NCBI GenBank assembly: GCA_964498395.1
Contig: CAZCHE010000004.1
Coordinates: 186,001-250,000, forward strand
DNA from: Parapedobacter sp964498395
GTDB taxonomy: Bacteria > Bacteroidota > Bacteroidia > Sphingobacteriales > Sphingobacteriaceae
DNA length: 64,000 nucleotides
Reading direction: 5' to 3'
Shown here: positions 52,662 through 61,266 of the stretch, in pieces
Position numbering within the stretch: the stretch's first letter is position 1
Layout of the letters: every line of letters begins with the position of its first letter
Notes under the pieces: generated by a model
The model's database searches: none
What the model was told of the DNA's origin: nothing
What the model saw: only the letters and a program-made list of their open reading frames with translations
Translations under genes and position numbers: made by a program

Positions 52662-53059
52662 TAGGCTTGATATTTTATGATGGCTTATTTAGCAATACTG
52701 CCGTGCCAAACAAAAGTAGTCAAAAAAAATAAAAATGATAAATATTTTAGCAAAAAAATAGGGATTTACGGTTTCCCGTAATGCCCTTTCATATCCTAAC
52801 GTTACCTTCGTATCACCAAAGAAAGAAGAACAATGAAGAGGCTCACAATTACCACCCACGACAGGCCACCCGCCACCCTCCAATCACCATTCACCAAAAA
52901 AACAAATACTGGCTAATTAGCCATTGGATATAACAAATCGAACCCTTAGTTTTACCAAAATTGACAAAACATTATTATCTTAGCTTTCAATAACCACGTA
53001 AACCCCTTAACCGAATAATAATAACGATCTATAAACCATAAACCCCACATCACCCAGCC
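52662..53059. other. AT-rich spacer
   Basis: A 398-nt gap. It carries a second copy of the 15-mer CGGTTTCCCGTAATG (52771-52785), first seen at 50342-50356, bracketing the DUF1016-AlbA_2-RhuM remnants. A 27-codon Thr-rich frame at 52832 is probably chance. No gene is supported. Confidence 0.4.
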
Positions 53060-53302
53060 ATGTTACGCCATCTCCTATATCTATTCCTGCTGTGCAGTTT
53101 CCTGCTTCCGAGTGCGGAAGTTCGTAGCAAGGCCAATGCCTATGCCGTTACGCAGCAGAAGGAGCAGGTGGTTTATACCACTAATACCGGCACGAAGTAC
53201 CATAAGTCCAGTTGCCACCACCTGTCCAAGAGCAAGCATAAAACCACCAAGGCAAAAGCCATCAAGGCAGGCTATGGCGCTTGCAAGGTGTGTAAGCCAT
53301 AA
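53060..53302 (+). CDS. Small secreted Zn-ribbon-like protein
   Basis: An 80-residue exported protein. Signal peptide MLRHLLYLFLLCSFLLPSAE. The mature part has VYTTNTGTKYHKSSCHHLSK and ends ACKVCKP: an H-x3-C ... C-x2-C arrangement seen in Ada-like or nuclease-associated metal-binding tails (for example after MBL-fold or SNase domains). Here the domain stands alone. Its role is unknown. The next gene starts 10 nt downstream. Confidence 0.7.
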   Translation: MLRHLLYLFLLCSFLLPSAEVRSKANAYAVTQQKEQVVYTTNTGTKYHKSSCHHLSKSKHKTTKAKAIKAGYGACKVCKP

Positions 53303-53312
53303 TCAAATTATC

Positions 53313-53879
53313 ATGAGTACAACAGAAATTATCGCATTCGGTTCAGTAGCAATCTCGTTGATTGCATTAATCTACGCATATATGTCGAATACGAAGAAAT
53401 ATGAGTTAACAAGCCAGTACCGTAGGGAAGTACTTGATTGGTTTTCTGAAACCACACTTATATTGTCGAGCTTAAGAACGGTAATTTGGAAAGAAGATGG
53501 TAAAGAAGCTAAACAGACACTGCTTTGCAAGTTATCAGCCCAAATAGAAATAGGTAGGTTCTTTTTCCCAAATGTAGATAAAGGAGATGGATTTGGCAAA
53601 GAGAAACCGTTGGCTTATCAGGGGTATCGGAATTTAGTTTTAGATTTCCTGGTTTTTTCTTACCAGATTTTTAAGAAGGATAATGCTACAAATTACCAAG
53701 ACCATGCCGGGGTTCTGCAACGATATTTCACTTCCTATGTTTTTGAGATTATCGAGCCTAAAAAGTTCCTTAAAGAGACAAGAAGGCACACCAATAAAAC
53801 ATTTATTAAAGAGTTGAGCTTTGACGACTTTATTCAAAAAGAACCTGAAATCATTGAAATGTACATTAAAAGCAAGTAA
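53313..53879 (+). CDS. Membrane-anchored protein of unknown function
   Basis: A 188-residue protein starting MSTTEIIAFGSVAISLIALI; the frame is open upstream to 53112 but that part is the shadow of the preceding gene in another frame. Residues 5-24 form one transmembrane helix; the rest is cytoplasmic, helical and rich in aromatic residues (WFSETTLILSSLRTVIW, YQGYRNLVLDFLVFSYQIF). The shape is like small TM proteins of defence islands. I do not recognise a family. Confidence 0.65.
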   Translation: MSTTEIIAFGSVAISLIALIYAYMSNTKKYELTSQYRREVLDWFSETTLILSSLRTVIWKEDGKEAKQTLLCKLSAQIEIGRFFFPNVDKGDGFGKEKPLAYQGYRNLVLDFLVFSYQIFKKDNATNYQDHAGVLQRYFTSYVFEIIEPKKFLKETRRHTNKTFIKELSFDDFIQKEPEIIEMYIKSK

Positions 53880-53885
53880 CAGTAT

Positions 53886-54328
53886 ATGCGTTTTTCACAA
53901 AGAATAGGCAAGAAACCGTTGAGAGCTGTTTTTCAAGTAGACAACATCGATACTGAATTAAAGAATCGTTTGTGGAATTTGGTGTTTGAAGGCATGCATT
54001 AAATTTTTTATCGGATAGAGTCGAACCTGATTACCGAAATTCCATCAAAGAATCGATATCAGCTGTCGAAGCACTTTGTAAGATTATTGTTGGGAATGAT
54101 AAGGCATCCCTTGGTACAGCTATTGCTGTTATTGAAAAGAAACACAAATTACACGGCTCATTGAAAACAGCGATTAAAAGTCTATATGGTTATACCAGCG
54201 ATGCTGGAGGTATTAGGCATTCTTTAATCGAAAATGATGAGAATATAGATTTTGATGATGCAAAATTTTTATTAGTTTCGTGTACAGCCTTTATAAACTT
54301 TTTAAAGGGGAAGCAATCAAATTTTTAG
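53886..54328 (+). pseudogene. AbiJ_NTD4-type abortive infection protein, centre deleted
   Basis: The first part (53886-54002) reads MRFSQRIGKKPLRAVFQVDN, then TELKNRLWNLVFEG, the start of AbiJ_NTD4 proteins. After a frame change the second part reads FLSDRVEPDYRNSIKESISA and VEALCKIIVGNDKASLGTAI to the stop TAG 54326, which is the conserved C-terminal half with its YGYTSDAGGIRHSL block. About 120-160 residues are missing between. The gene is therefore not functional. Confidence 0.8.
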
Positions 54329-54339
54329 CCTAAAAAATT

Positions 54340-55032
54340 ATGAAGAACACTAGCGATTTAAGCACCGAACAAAAGAAATTGTTGATTGGCCTGGTCAAGC
54401 AGCGAGTTGTTTTGGATGAATGGTGGGATATACCTAACAAGAAAAGTTATAGAGCAGCAACATCTGTTACGACCAAGTTATCTTCTAATCTCCCTGAAAA
54501 ACTTACGTCTTGGGAAAAGACAATATGCATAAGTGTCTTAAACGAACAAGCTCAAGGAGTGCGCGAATCCATTAGATTGAACAATTTGGAGGAATATATT
54601 AATGCTACCGCCTATACGCGCGAGCTCTGTGAACAACTCGATTCACTTAAAGACATATTAGAGCTGATGGGAGAAGGAAAAGGAAAAACTATAAGCGGTT
54701 GGAATTACAGAAGGAGGTATTGGCATGTGTTTAAAGCGTTGGATCGTTTGAAAAATTCCAAGCAAGTTTTTTATTCTAAAACAACCAGCGGGGAATTTTA
54801 TAAGATTGGCTTTTTATCAGAAACTAATATTTTAACCACATTAAGGTTGAGCAATACAATTGAATCAGACGATATCATCGACAGCCAAGAGTTACGTCAG
54901 CCCCCTGCAGTATACGCAAAGTCTTATTTCTCTGCATTAACTAGTAAGGAGGGGGCACTATTAGCATTCAATAGTCGTACGAATGAATTGCGGGAAAATA
55001 ATGTAGCGTTGTTAAACTACTTACTGAATTAA
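54340..55032 (+). CDS. Hypothetical protein of the accessory region
   Basis: A 230-residue soluble, largely helical protein with no signal or membrane segment. It begins MKNTSDLSTEQKKLLIGLVK and has a Trp-rich patch (DEWWDIP, WEKTICI, GWNYRRRYWHVF). The C-terminal 40 residues (LLAFNSRTNELRENNVALLN) form a helix. I recognise no family. It sits 11 nt after the AbiJ remnant and 32 nt before the ImmA/IrrE gene, so it could be co-transcribed with that toxin-antitoxin pair. Confidence 0.65.
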   Translation: MKNTSDLSTEQKKLLIGLVKQRVVLDEWWDIPNKKSYRAATSVTTKLSSNLPEKLTSWEKTICISVLNEQAQGVRESIRLNNLEEYINATAYTRELCEQLDSLKDILELMGEGKGKTISGWNYRRRYWHVFKALDRLKNSKQVFYSKTTSGEFYKIGFLSETNILTTLRLSNTIESDDIIDSQELRQPPAVYAKSYFSALTSKEGALLAFNSRTNELRENNVALLNYLLN

Positions 55033-55064
55033 ATGCTTCGCTAAAAATTGGCTACTTTTGTATC

Positions 55065-56204
55065 ATGTCTGTGCATATACCCGTAAATAACGACATCCTC
55101 ACCTGGGCAATAGCCCGCGCAGGTTATGAACTGCCTGAATTTGCCGAGAAGTATCCACGGATCAGTGATTGGCTTAGTGGGGCGAAACAGCCTACGGTAA
55201 AGCAATTGGAAGATTTTTCCCATAAGGTACACCTACCATTTGGGTACCTCTTTCTGCCGAAGCCACCCAGTGAGACTATTGGTTTTCCGTTTTTTCGCAC
55301 GGGTAAGAAAGAAGGAACTAACCGGGTAAGTCTAAACGTTTATGATACTATACTTGATCTACAGCGTCGTCAGGAATGGTTAAGCGAATACCTTCAGGAC
55401 CTTGGTAATAATCCGCTTCCTTACGTAGGCAGTTTCGATCATCATGTGCATCCAATGGCTATTGTGCAGGATATCCGTTCCACATTGCGACTTGGCGAAA
55501 GTTGGGCAGCAGGATGTGCTACGTGGGAAGACGCGTTGGATACATTGGTTAGGAAAATAGAAGAAATTGGTATTATTGTGGTGTTCAATGGTGTGGTAGG
55601 TAATAATACCCATCGTGTCATGCCAGTAGCGGAATGTAGGGGATTTGTACTGGTAGATGAATATGTACCATTTATGTATGTGAATAGTGCCGATGCCAAG
55701 GCCGCGCAGCTCTTTACCATTATGCATGAACTTGCACACATATGGCTGGGTAAAAGCGCTGGGTTTGACTTTCGTCAACTCATGCCGGCGGATGATCCGA
55801 TTGAACTGTTGTGTGACCAAATCGCCGCTGAATTCTTAGTGCCTGAGGCGCTCTTACGGCCCCATTGGACAGGCATTGCCGACATCAGGAAGCTAGCGAC
55901 CAAGTTCAAGGTAAGCCAAATCGTAATCGCTCGCAGAGCACTGGATTTGGGACTTATCAGCAGAGCCGCTTTTTTCGGCTTCTATAATGCCTACATGGCT
56001 GATTTTATCAGAAAGAAAGAAGCGCAAGGTTCTGGAGGGGATTTTTACGCCACTGCCCGTAAACGTATAAGTCCTACGTTTGCAGGCTACGTAGATAGCG
56101 CCGTCAAAACCGATCGATTACCCTATCGTGATGCATATAAACTTACAGGGTTACACGGTAACACCTACCAGAAATTCATTGCCGAACACCTAACCAAGGC
56201 CTAA
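55065..56204 (+). CDS. ImmA/IrrE-family metalloprotease
   Basis: A 379-residue protein with an N-terminal DNA-binding-like part (WAIARAGYELPEFAEKYPRI, an HTH-like start, and the LPxGYLFLPKPP motif) and a zinc protease domain with MHELAHIWLG (HExxH-type HELAH, about 225-229) and DDPIELLCDQIAAEFLVP. Such proteins are antitoxin-like partners of DUF4411 toxins. The stop TAA overlaps the start of the DUF4411 gene (TAATG), which points to translational coupling. Confidence 0.9.
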   Translation: MSVHIPVNNDILTWAIARAGYELPEFAEKYPRISDWLSGAKQPTVKQLEDFSHKVHLPFGYLFLPKPPSETIGFPFFRTGKKEGTNRVSLNVYDTILDLQRRQEWLSEYLQDLGNNPLPYVGSFDHHVHPMAIVQDIRSTLRLGESWAAGCATWEDALDTLVRKIEEIGIIVVFNGVVGNNTHRVMPVAECRGFVLVDEYVPFMYVNSADAKAAQLFTIMHELAHIWLGKSAGFDFRQLMPADDPIELLCDQIAAEFLVPEALLRPHWTGIADIRKLATKFKVSQIVIARRALDLGLISRAAFFGFYNAYMADFIRKKEAQGSGGDFYATARKRISPTFAGYVDSAVKTDRLPYRDAYKLTGLHGNTYQKFIAEHLTKA

Positions 56205-56704
56205 TGGAGCTATATGTAGCAGACAGTAACTTTTTCATACAAGCCCATCGGATGTACTATCCCATGGATATTGTGCCCAGTTTTTGGGAGCGAGTGAAGT
56301 CACTGGCTGATGCAGGAAACTTAATTAGCATTGATAAGGTTAGGAATGAAATCAACAAAAACAAGGACACCCTCACCGAATGGTGCGAAGCCAACCTAAA
56401 CAAGGAATTTTTTGTGGATAGTGATACGGTTATATCGCAGTACGTCGAAGTCATCACGTGGGCGAATGATAGGAGTGGCCATTACAAACCGTCAGCGTTA
56501 GATGAATTCCTTAATGCGGATGAGGCTGATGCCTGGTTAGTTGCATATGCTCTCGCCGATGTGGGCAGCCGTGTACTCGTCACGCATGAAACCCGTCAGC
56601 CTCAGCGTACCAACAAAATTAAGATACCCGATGCCTGTGAACCTTTTGGAGTACAGTACGTGAATACAATTGAGTTGTTTAGGCGGTTAAAGGTTAGATT
56701 CTGA
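56204..56704 (+). CDS. DUF4411 PIN-like protein, partner of ImmA/IrrE
   Basis: A 166-residue PIN-fold protein. Acidic residues expected for the metal site: ADSNFFIQAH near 6, DKVRNEIN near 49, and DEADAWLVAYA near 103-113, then VTHETRQPQR and CEPFGVQYV. PIN proteins of this type are probable RNases; with the coupled upstream ImmA/IrrE protease it looks like a toxin-antitoxin system. Confidence 0.9.
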   Translation: MELYVADSNFFIQAHRMYYPMDIVPSFWERVKSLADAGNLISIDKVRNEINKNKDTLTEWCEANLNKEFFVDSDTVISQYVEVITWANDRSGHYKPSALDEFLNADEADAWLVAYALADVGSRVLVTHETRQPQRTNKIKIPDACEPFGVQYVNTIELFRRLKVRF

Positions 56705-56725
56705 CAATATAACCTTTTAAACGCT

Positions 56726-57496
56726 ATGCCTTCCTTATATCACTACACCAAAATCGAAACATTTCTAAACTATATTGCGCTATCTGCTACATTGAAGACA
56801 AATTCCTTAGAGCAAATGAATGATCCAAGGGAGTCAGTCAAGTGGGCATTCAGTGGCACCAATGTGCCTTATGAATCAATTTTTGAAGGTTATAATAACG
56901 ATAAGACTCATATAGATTGCCAATACAAATTAGGCGAACGTATTAAAGACCAATTTCAAATAGCGTGTTTCTCCGGCGCTAAATTGAGTGGCTGGGATAA
57001 TGAAATGATGTGGGCGCATTACGGTGGATTGCACACGGGTATATGTCTAGAATTCGATGAACATCAGTTATCAGAGTCAATTAAGAGAAGTTACCCTAAT
57101 TCCGAATTCCATATTGGAAACGTGGATTATAATGGAGAGATTGAGGCACCATGGTTGTATTGGAATGGACGTGAGTGCTATGAGCATAATATTAGTACCA
57201 CAATCAAACGTATCTATAAGGAGGTAATTTTTACAAAATCCCATTTTTGGGAAAAAGAAGATGAAAGACGTCTGGTTGTGTTTTCTTCAGAATATGTTTT
57301 TGTGCCGATTAATCAATCTCTTAAAAGGGTTTACGTAGGTTTAAATTTCAATCACCAGATTCAGTTACCGGAGTTATTTGATGCAGTTGACCAATTGGGT
57401 GCCGATTTAGCTATGCTAAGCTATGAAAATTACAAATTCAAGCGATGGGGATTACGTAAAGATACTGGTGGGATCAGGTCATATAACATTGATTGA
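56726..57496 (+). CDS. DUF2971 protein
   Basis: A 256-residue protein with the DUF2971 start LYHYTKIETFLNYIALSATL-KTNSLEQMNDPRE, then ACFSGAKLSGWDNEMMWAHYGGLHTGICLEF, and KSHFWEKEDERRLVVF. DUF2971 proteins are common in phage-defence islands and may act on nucleotides, but activity is unproven. It lies 21 nt after the DUF4411 gene. Confidence 0.9.
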   Translation: MPSLYHYTKIETFLNYIALSATLKTNSLEQMNDPRESVKWAFSGTNVPYESIFEGYNNDKTHIDCQYKLGERIKDQFQIACFSGAKLSGWDNEMMWAHYGGLHTGICLEFDEHQLSESIKRSYPNSEFHIGNVDYNGEIEAPWLYWNGRECYEHNISTTIKRIYKEVIFTKSHFWEKEDERRLVVFSSEYVFVPINQSLKRVYVGLNFNHQIQLPELFDAVDQLGADLAMLSYENYKFKRWGLRKDTGGIRSYNID

Positions 57497-57529
57497 TTAC
57501 ACTTTATACTATCAGATACGCTGAATCTC

Positions 57530-57718
57530 TTACCAATTCCGATATCTCTGATGATGTTTAATCAATTTCCCTGTTTTTGGATCCCAATCTTTATAGTCCT
57601 CAATAGGGTTTTTTCTTGTTATCCAGAGAAAAATACACCTTATTAGCAAGCCTATATTAGCCGATCCGCCCAAAACTCCTAAGATTTGCAAAATTTCCAA
57701 AAAGTCCATAACTATCAC
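57530..57718 (-). CDS. Small membrane protein downstream of the reverse transcriptase gene
   Basis: A 62-residue frame, with the likely start at the fourth residue (MDFLEILQILGVLGGSANIG). A hydrophobic span of about 25 residues (LEILQILGVLGGSANIGLLI and RCIFLWI) is followed by a charged tail (KNPIEDYKDWDPKTGKLIKH). It lies 115 nt past the RT stop on the same strand, so it may be part of one operon. No family recognised. Confidence 0.5.
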   Translation of the reverse strand: MIVMDFLEILQILGVLGGSANIGLLIRCIFLWITRKNPIEDYKDWDPKTGKLIKHHQRYRNW

Positions 57719-57833
57719 ATTTAATAAGTGATGTCATCTGCTTTTTGGCTTCGGGGAGCGACCAAGTATAACAATATTTTTGAATTTTCCAAAGGACACA
57801 TAAAAAGGGGGCGCCTGAGGCTGCCAATAAACA

Positions 57834-59429
57834 CTATATATTCCGTTCTATTTGCTTTTTCAGATGTTTACTCATTGCTTGGAATAGTATCCTTTTGTGT
57901 TTATTAATTTGTTTTGAAATGGCTGGTTCATTCATGATATCACTAGCGCGGTATGCATAAGAGAGGTAGTTGCTGCTATGCTTTGCTGGTCGGACTTTGG
58001 TCTTGAAAAAATATTCTCCTTTGTCATTTTGGACCCAAAACTTAACCTTTGTGCGGAGTTTTCCCGTTGAAAGGGGGTATCGAGCATAGAGGCGGTATAG
58101 TTGATTTCTATATATTTTTAATGGACGCCCAGGTGTTTTCTTTGCAGCCTGAACTGCACGTTTGGCCTTTGTCTTTGTAGAACGAATCATTCGCCTGTAA
58201 AACTTGGCCAAATTCGCCGATTTGATTAATGTTTTGTCACCATAGAATTCAAAACCCAGATAAGTAAATGGGTATCCCATATGCGTTGAATTATCTTTTT
58301 TTATTTTAGACGATTGGAGCACACGTTCGCCTTTCGCCGAAATATCATATTTAAAAATGAATCTCTCAGTCTTTTCAGTGCTAATTTCAACTTTACATTT
58401 TTTAATCGCATCATGTGCGTAATTTTCCACATGATCGGCAACCTTGGGATGGCATAAAACGATAATATCATCTGAATATCTACGGTAAAATGCATCGTGT
58501 TTTTGAACTACATTTTGAAGTATATCCTCATCAAATTTGAGCAAATAGAGATTTGCCAGGGTGGCACTAATGGGGAGTCCTTGAGGAAAGCCAACAGGTT
58601 TTCCCTCTTTCCAAAATGGAAATCTATGCAACTTTAAGTCTCCAGATTTAACGGCTTCACGGAATTCTTTAGGTGATTCAAAAAATGCATAAATCCGTTT
58701 TTTTCGGAGGTCTGCGAGCTTGTGTTCATCGAATCCGGAACGTCGTCCGTAAGATTTTTTGTCTATCCTGAAATTATCTCGCATTACATACGAAAATCGT
58801 GTTACCGCTTTAAAGACATTGTAATGGTCGTTCGGCAATATAGGCTCTCCCAATATTTCTGCCCATTGTTGTTTTAATGCGTTATGGTCTATCTCATTAA
58901 AGAAACTCTTGATGTCAAATTTTAGGGCTACACATTCGCTCTGTAACGATCTTTTTTTTATTTCCTCAAATACCTCGTTCGCAAAATGAATGGTACTTTT
59001 GTTTTTTCCATCTATCCCATTAGGAATCCGTCGATAAGCCGAAATACATTCGGACAAATCTGGTATAGTTTTAAGGTATTCTTCATACTTTTTGATGATT
59101 ATCTCGGAATAATAACCGAATATCATAGCATCAAGATGTGTTGAGTAATGTAAAGGCCGTTTCTTGGAATTATGTTTCACAGAGCCATCGGGCTTTTTGA
59201 AAGAGTGGGATTTTCCTAATTCAGGGAAATCGGGGTTTAACTTAAACCTACGTTCCTTAATGATGGCATGAATGAGTGGGAAAAACGCGTATTTGGCTAC
59301 AAAATCTTTGTTTCGAACCATCGATAGTATTTTGTCCTTATCTTGCTTGAGATTAAGCTGGTTTGTTAAATGCAGATACCCTCGGTTTTTTAACCATGGG
59401 TATTCAATCTCAGGTTTATGCTGTTTCAT
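57834..59429 (-). CDS. Stand-alone reverse transcriptase (unknown-group, defence-type)
   Basis: A 531-residue RT. The annotated frame begins at TTG two codons earlier; ATG 59429 (MKQHKPEIEY) is used here. Counting from that longer frame, motif A is LKFDIKSFFNEID (171-183), the YxDD box YSDD at 320-323 in FYRRYSDDIIVLC, and QGLPISATLANLYL at 285-298; motif 6 YLGFEFYGD near 392. Between motifs A and B lies about 100 residues more than in retron or group II RTs, and there is no maturase, endonuclease or integrase domain. The thumb/C-terminal region is basic (RRMIRSTKTKAKRAV). This fits the unknown-group (UG) or defence-associated (DRT) RTs; I cannot assign a subgroup. No group II intron sequence is seen. 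Confidence 0.85.
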   Translation of the reverse strand: MKQHKPEIEYPWLKNRGYLHLTNQLNLKQDKDKILSMVRNKDFVAKYAFFPLIHAIIKERRFKLNPDFPELGKSHSFKKPDGSVKHNSKKRPLHYSTHLDAMIFGYYSEIIIKKYEEYLKTIPDLSECISAYRRIPNGIDGKNKSTIHFANEVFEEIKKRSLQSECVALKFDIKSFFNEIDHNALKQQWAEILGEPILPNDHYNVFKAVTRFSYVMRDNFRIDKKSYGRRSGFDEHKLADLRKKRIYAFFESPKEFREAVKSGDLKLHRFPFWKEGKPVGFPQGLPISATLANLYLLKFDEDILQNVVQKHDAFYRRYSDDIIVLCHPKVADHVENYAHDAIKKCKVEISTEKTERFIFKYDISAKGERVLQSSKIKKDNSTHMGYPFTYLGFEFYGDKTLIKSANLAKFYRRMIRSTKTKAKRAVQAAKKTPGRPLKIYRNQLYRLYARYPLSTGKLRTKVKFWVQNDKGEYFFKTKVRPAKHSSNYLSYAYRASDIMNEPAISKQINKHKRILFQAMSKHLKKQIERNI

Positions 59430-59860
59430 ACTCAAAATAACAACCCTGCAGATTACGGTGCGGCGGAATCATTGGAGACATAACACCATTATGGTTAAGG
59501 CCATTACCCAGATATTCTGAGTCGCACTGTTATTTGATAAAGAAAACAAGTTTCACTATTATAAGGTTAATCCAATGAGAATATGTACCTTTGTAATAGC
59601 TCTACTTGATGGAGTCTTTGGTTTGTTCTTAGCAACCGCCTCCCCTGTAGTAGGGTTAATCACCATAGCCACATGGGCTATAATGAAGATTTGGTTGAAA
59701 GAGGCCAAAATCTCTGATGTAATACCTTTCTGCCAAGTTCTAAACATGCAGAAAGTAATTTAACTAATTTTCAGCCCATTCTAGCTGTCTCTCTCCTCAT
59801 AATTTCTGCAGGGTTTGTTCAAACATACAAAAAATGTTATATTGCACAAAACACTAAATT
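59430..59860. other. Divergent intergenic region between RT and the WYL-like gene
   Basis: A 431-nt gap with overlapping but weak frames on both strands (59575-59763 plus, 59559-59747 minus), neither convincing. It contains short palindromes, for example ACCATTATGGT near 59490. Defence RTs often need a non-coding RNA encoded next to the gene, and this is the natural place for it. Confidence 0.4.
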
Positions 59861-61132
59861 ATGTTGACTGACCCTAAACTTGGTGACATTGTTGTCGCAA
59901 ACTCCCATCCTTATTGGCAGGAAAACCCAAAAGTAAACATCGCGGGAGATTCCCAATTGATATCTCCACTTATGGTGATAGTTGAGATTCTATCAGAGAC
60001 AAGAGACAGATTCGATGAGAGGACTGGCATTAAGTTAGTCGATAAGGGAAATGCTCAATGCAAATGCGTTTGGTTTGGTACTAATTCGCATAGCTTCGTG
60101 GAGGGATGGTTTTCATCAAAAAATCTTAAGATTTTCAGAAGGGCTTCTGAAAATGAACTTTGGGTAAATCTATCTGCGGATATTGACGATAAGAAAATAG
60201 CAGTTATTAGGAGTTTATATCTTAACAGGTCCGTCGTATTAAAGACAACCATGGTTGAAACCAACAAAAGAAAGATAACGTCGTCTGAAATCGGTTATTT
60301 TAATGATCGAACAACTAAAACAACATTTCCTCAGAGCTTTGTGTCACCTACCTGTGAGGTAATCGACGTAAAAATTCCCGAAGAAAATAAAGGTAAATTA
60401 GGTGTTTATGACCCTAAGACAGGTTCAAAAAAGAGATATCTGTCTGCTGGCTCAGTAAAATGCAAATGGTATAACAGCAATTCGGAAAAGTGGTCTGAAC
60501 ATTTTTTACCTATAGAAGCCATCAGCTTGATTGAAATAATAAGCGAAGAGAAACTTAATGACGTAAGTGAAGTTATCGAAAGTGATGGGTATTATAAGTG
60601 TAAAAGTGCGTTATTAGATATTCCGAAAGCGGAGCCAATCGTCATCTTAAAGCCCAAGGCAATAAATAATCTCAATGGTTCATATTTTTTAGCCGTTCAT
60701 GACATAGTTCATGAGAAAATGTTAGATATTCTTTTATCGACCGAATTGCTTGAGGAGCTTGAGGAAATCAAGGAAAAAGATGTTTTTACTGGAGACCATT
60801 TTCCTAACTTTAATTTCTCCCCTGGCGCTAAAGCGCCAAAAACCGCGGAAATAAATGATTACTTAAATGCATTAATTGATAAGGCATCCAGAGAACATAG
60901 ATATATTCTGATAAATTATAAAAATAGTAATGATCAGTTGTCACGTAGGGTATTGAAAACCTATTTTATAGTTCCAAAATCAGAAAAGAATGGGAGCGAC
61001 TATCTCCATGGTTATTGTTGTTCGAAACGTGAAATGCGAACCTTTAGAATAGATGGGATTCGGAATATAAAAGTTCTTTCTTTGCGATATAAAGCCTTGG
61101 CCACAAAAAGGCGTAGAGTTAGAGCAACTTGA
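59861..61132 (+). CDS. WYL-like C-terminal domain protein with two N-terminal YodC-like modules
   Basis: A 423-residue protein. Residues about 1-95 (GDIVVANSHPYW .. CVWFGTNSHSFVEGWFSSKN) and about 130-225 (VKCKWYNSNSEKWSEHFLPI) look like two beta-rich repeats resembling YodC/DUF2158, which bind small or nucleic-acid ligands in other proteins. After a helical linker, residues 340-415 resemble a WYL domain: REHRYILINYKNSN, then YLHGYCCSKREMRTFRIDGI. WYL domains sense ligands and often control defence systems. There is no HTH, so direct DNA binding is uncertain. It is divergent from the RT gene. Confidence 0.65.
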   Translation: MLTDPKLGDIVVANSHPYWQENPKVNIAGDSQLISPLMVIVEILSETRDRFDERTGIKLVDKGNAQCKCVWFGTNSHSFVEGWFSSKNLKIFRRASENELWVNLSADIDDKKIAVIRSLYLNRSVVLKTTMVETNKRKITSSEIGYFNDRTTKTTFPQSFVSPTCEVIDVKIPEENKGKLGVYDPKTGSKKRYLSAGSVKCKWYNSNSEKWSEHFLPIEAISLIEIISEEKLNDVSEVIESDGYYKCKSALLDIPKAEPIVILKPKAINNLNGSYFLAVHDIVHEKMLDILLSTELLEELEEIKEKDVFTGDHFPNFNFSPGAKAPKTAEINDYLNALIDKASREHRYILINYKNSNDQLSRRVLKTYFIVPKSEKNGSDYLHGYCCSKREMRTFRIDGIRNIKVLSLRYKALATKRRRVRAT

Positions 61133-61266
61133 AACCCCTTAACCAATCTGCTGAATGTAGTATAGGAACCCCTGCTGAAATCGTTAAGATTGTCCGTGAG
61201 GTTGTCGATGGTTGATTTAAGGATGTAAAATTGAAATAATGTACCAGTTAATTAATTAATCGGAGT

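Noticed and set aside
52832..52915. 27-codon Thr-rich frame (MKRLTITTHDRPP...) resembling a leader peptide
   Set aside because: No amino-acid operon or terminator follows, and the AT-rich, ACC-rich context makes Thr codons common. Treated as chance.
53112..53312. N-terminal extension of the 53.3 kb membrane protein
   Set aside because: The bases encode the small metal-ribbon protein in another frame; the extension has an Arg/Pro-rich shadow composition, and ATG 53313 begins a TM segment.
57834..59429. Reverse transcriptase as part of a group II intron or retron
   Set aside because: No intron domain V hairpin, maturase or HNH is seen, and there is no msr/msd-like inverted repeat immediately upstream that I can recognise. 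The extra segment between motifs A and B does not fit either class.
59559..59763. Overlapping 62-codon frames on both strands upstream of the RT
   Set aside because: Neither has a good start context, and they overlap each other almost fully; at most one could be real and I cannot choose.
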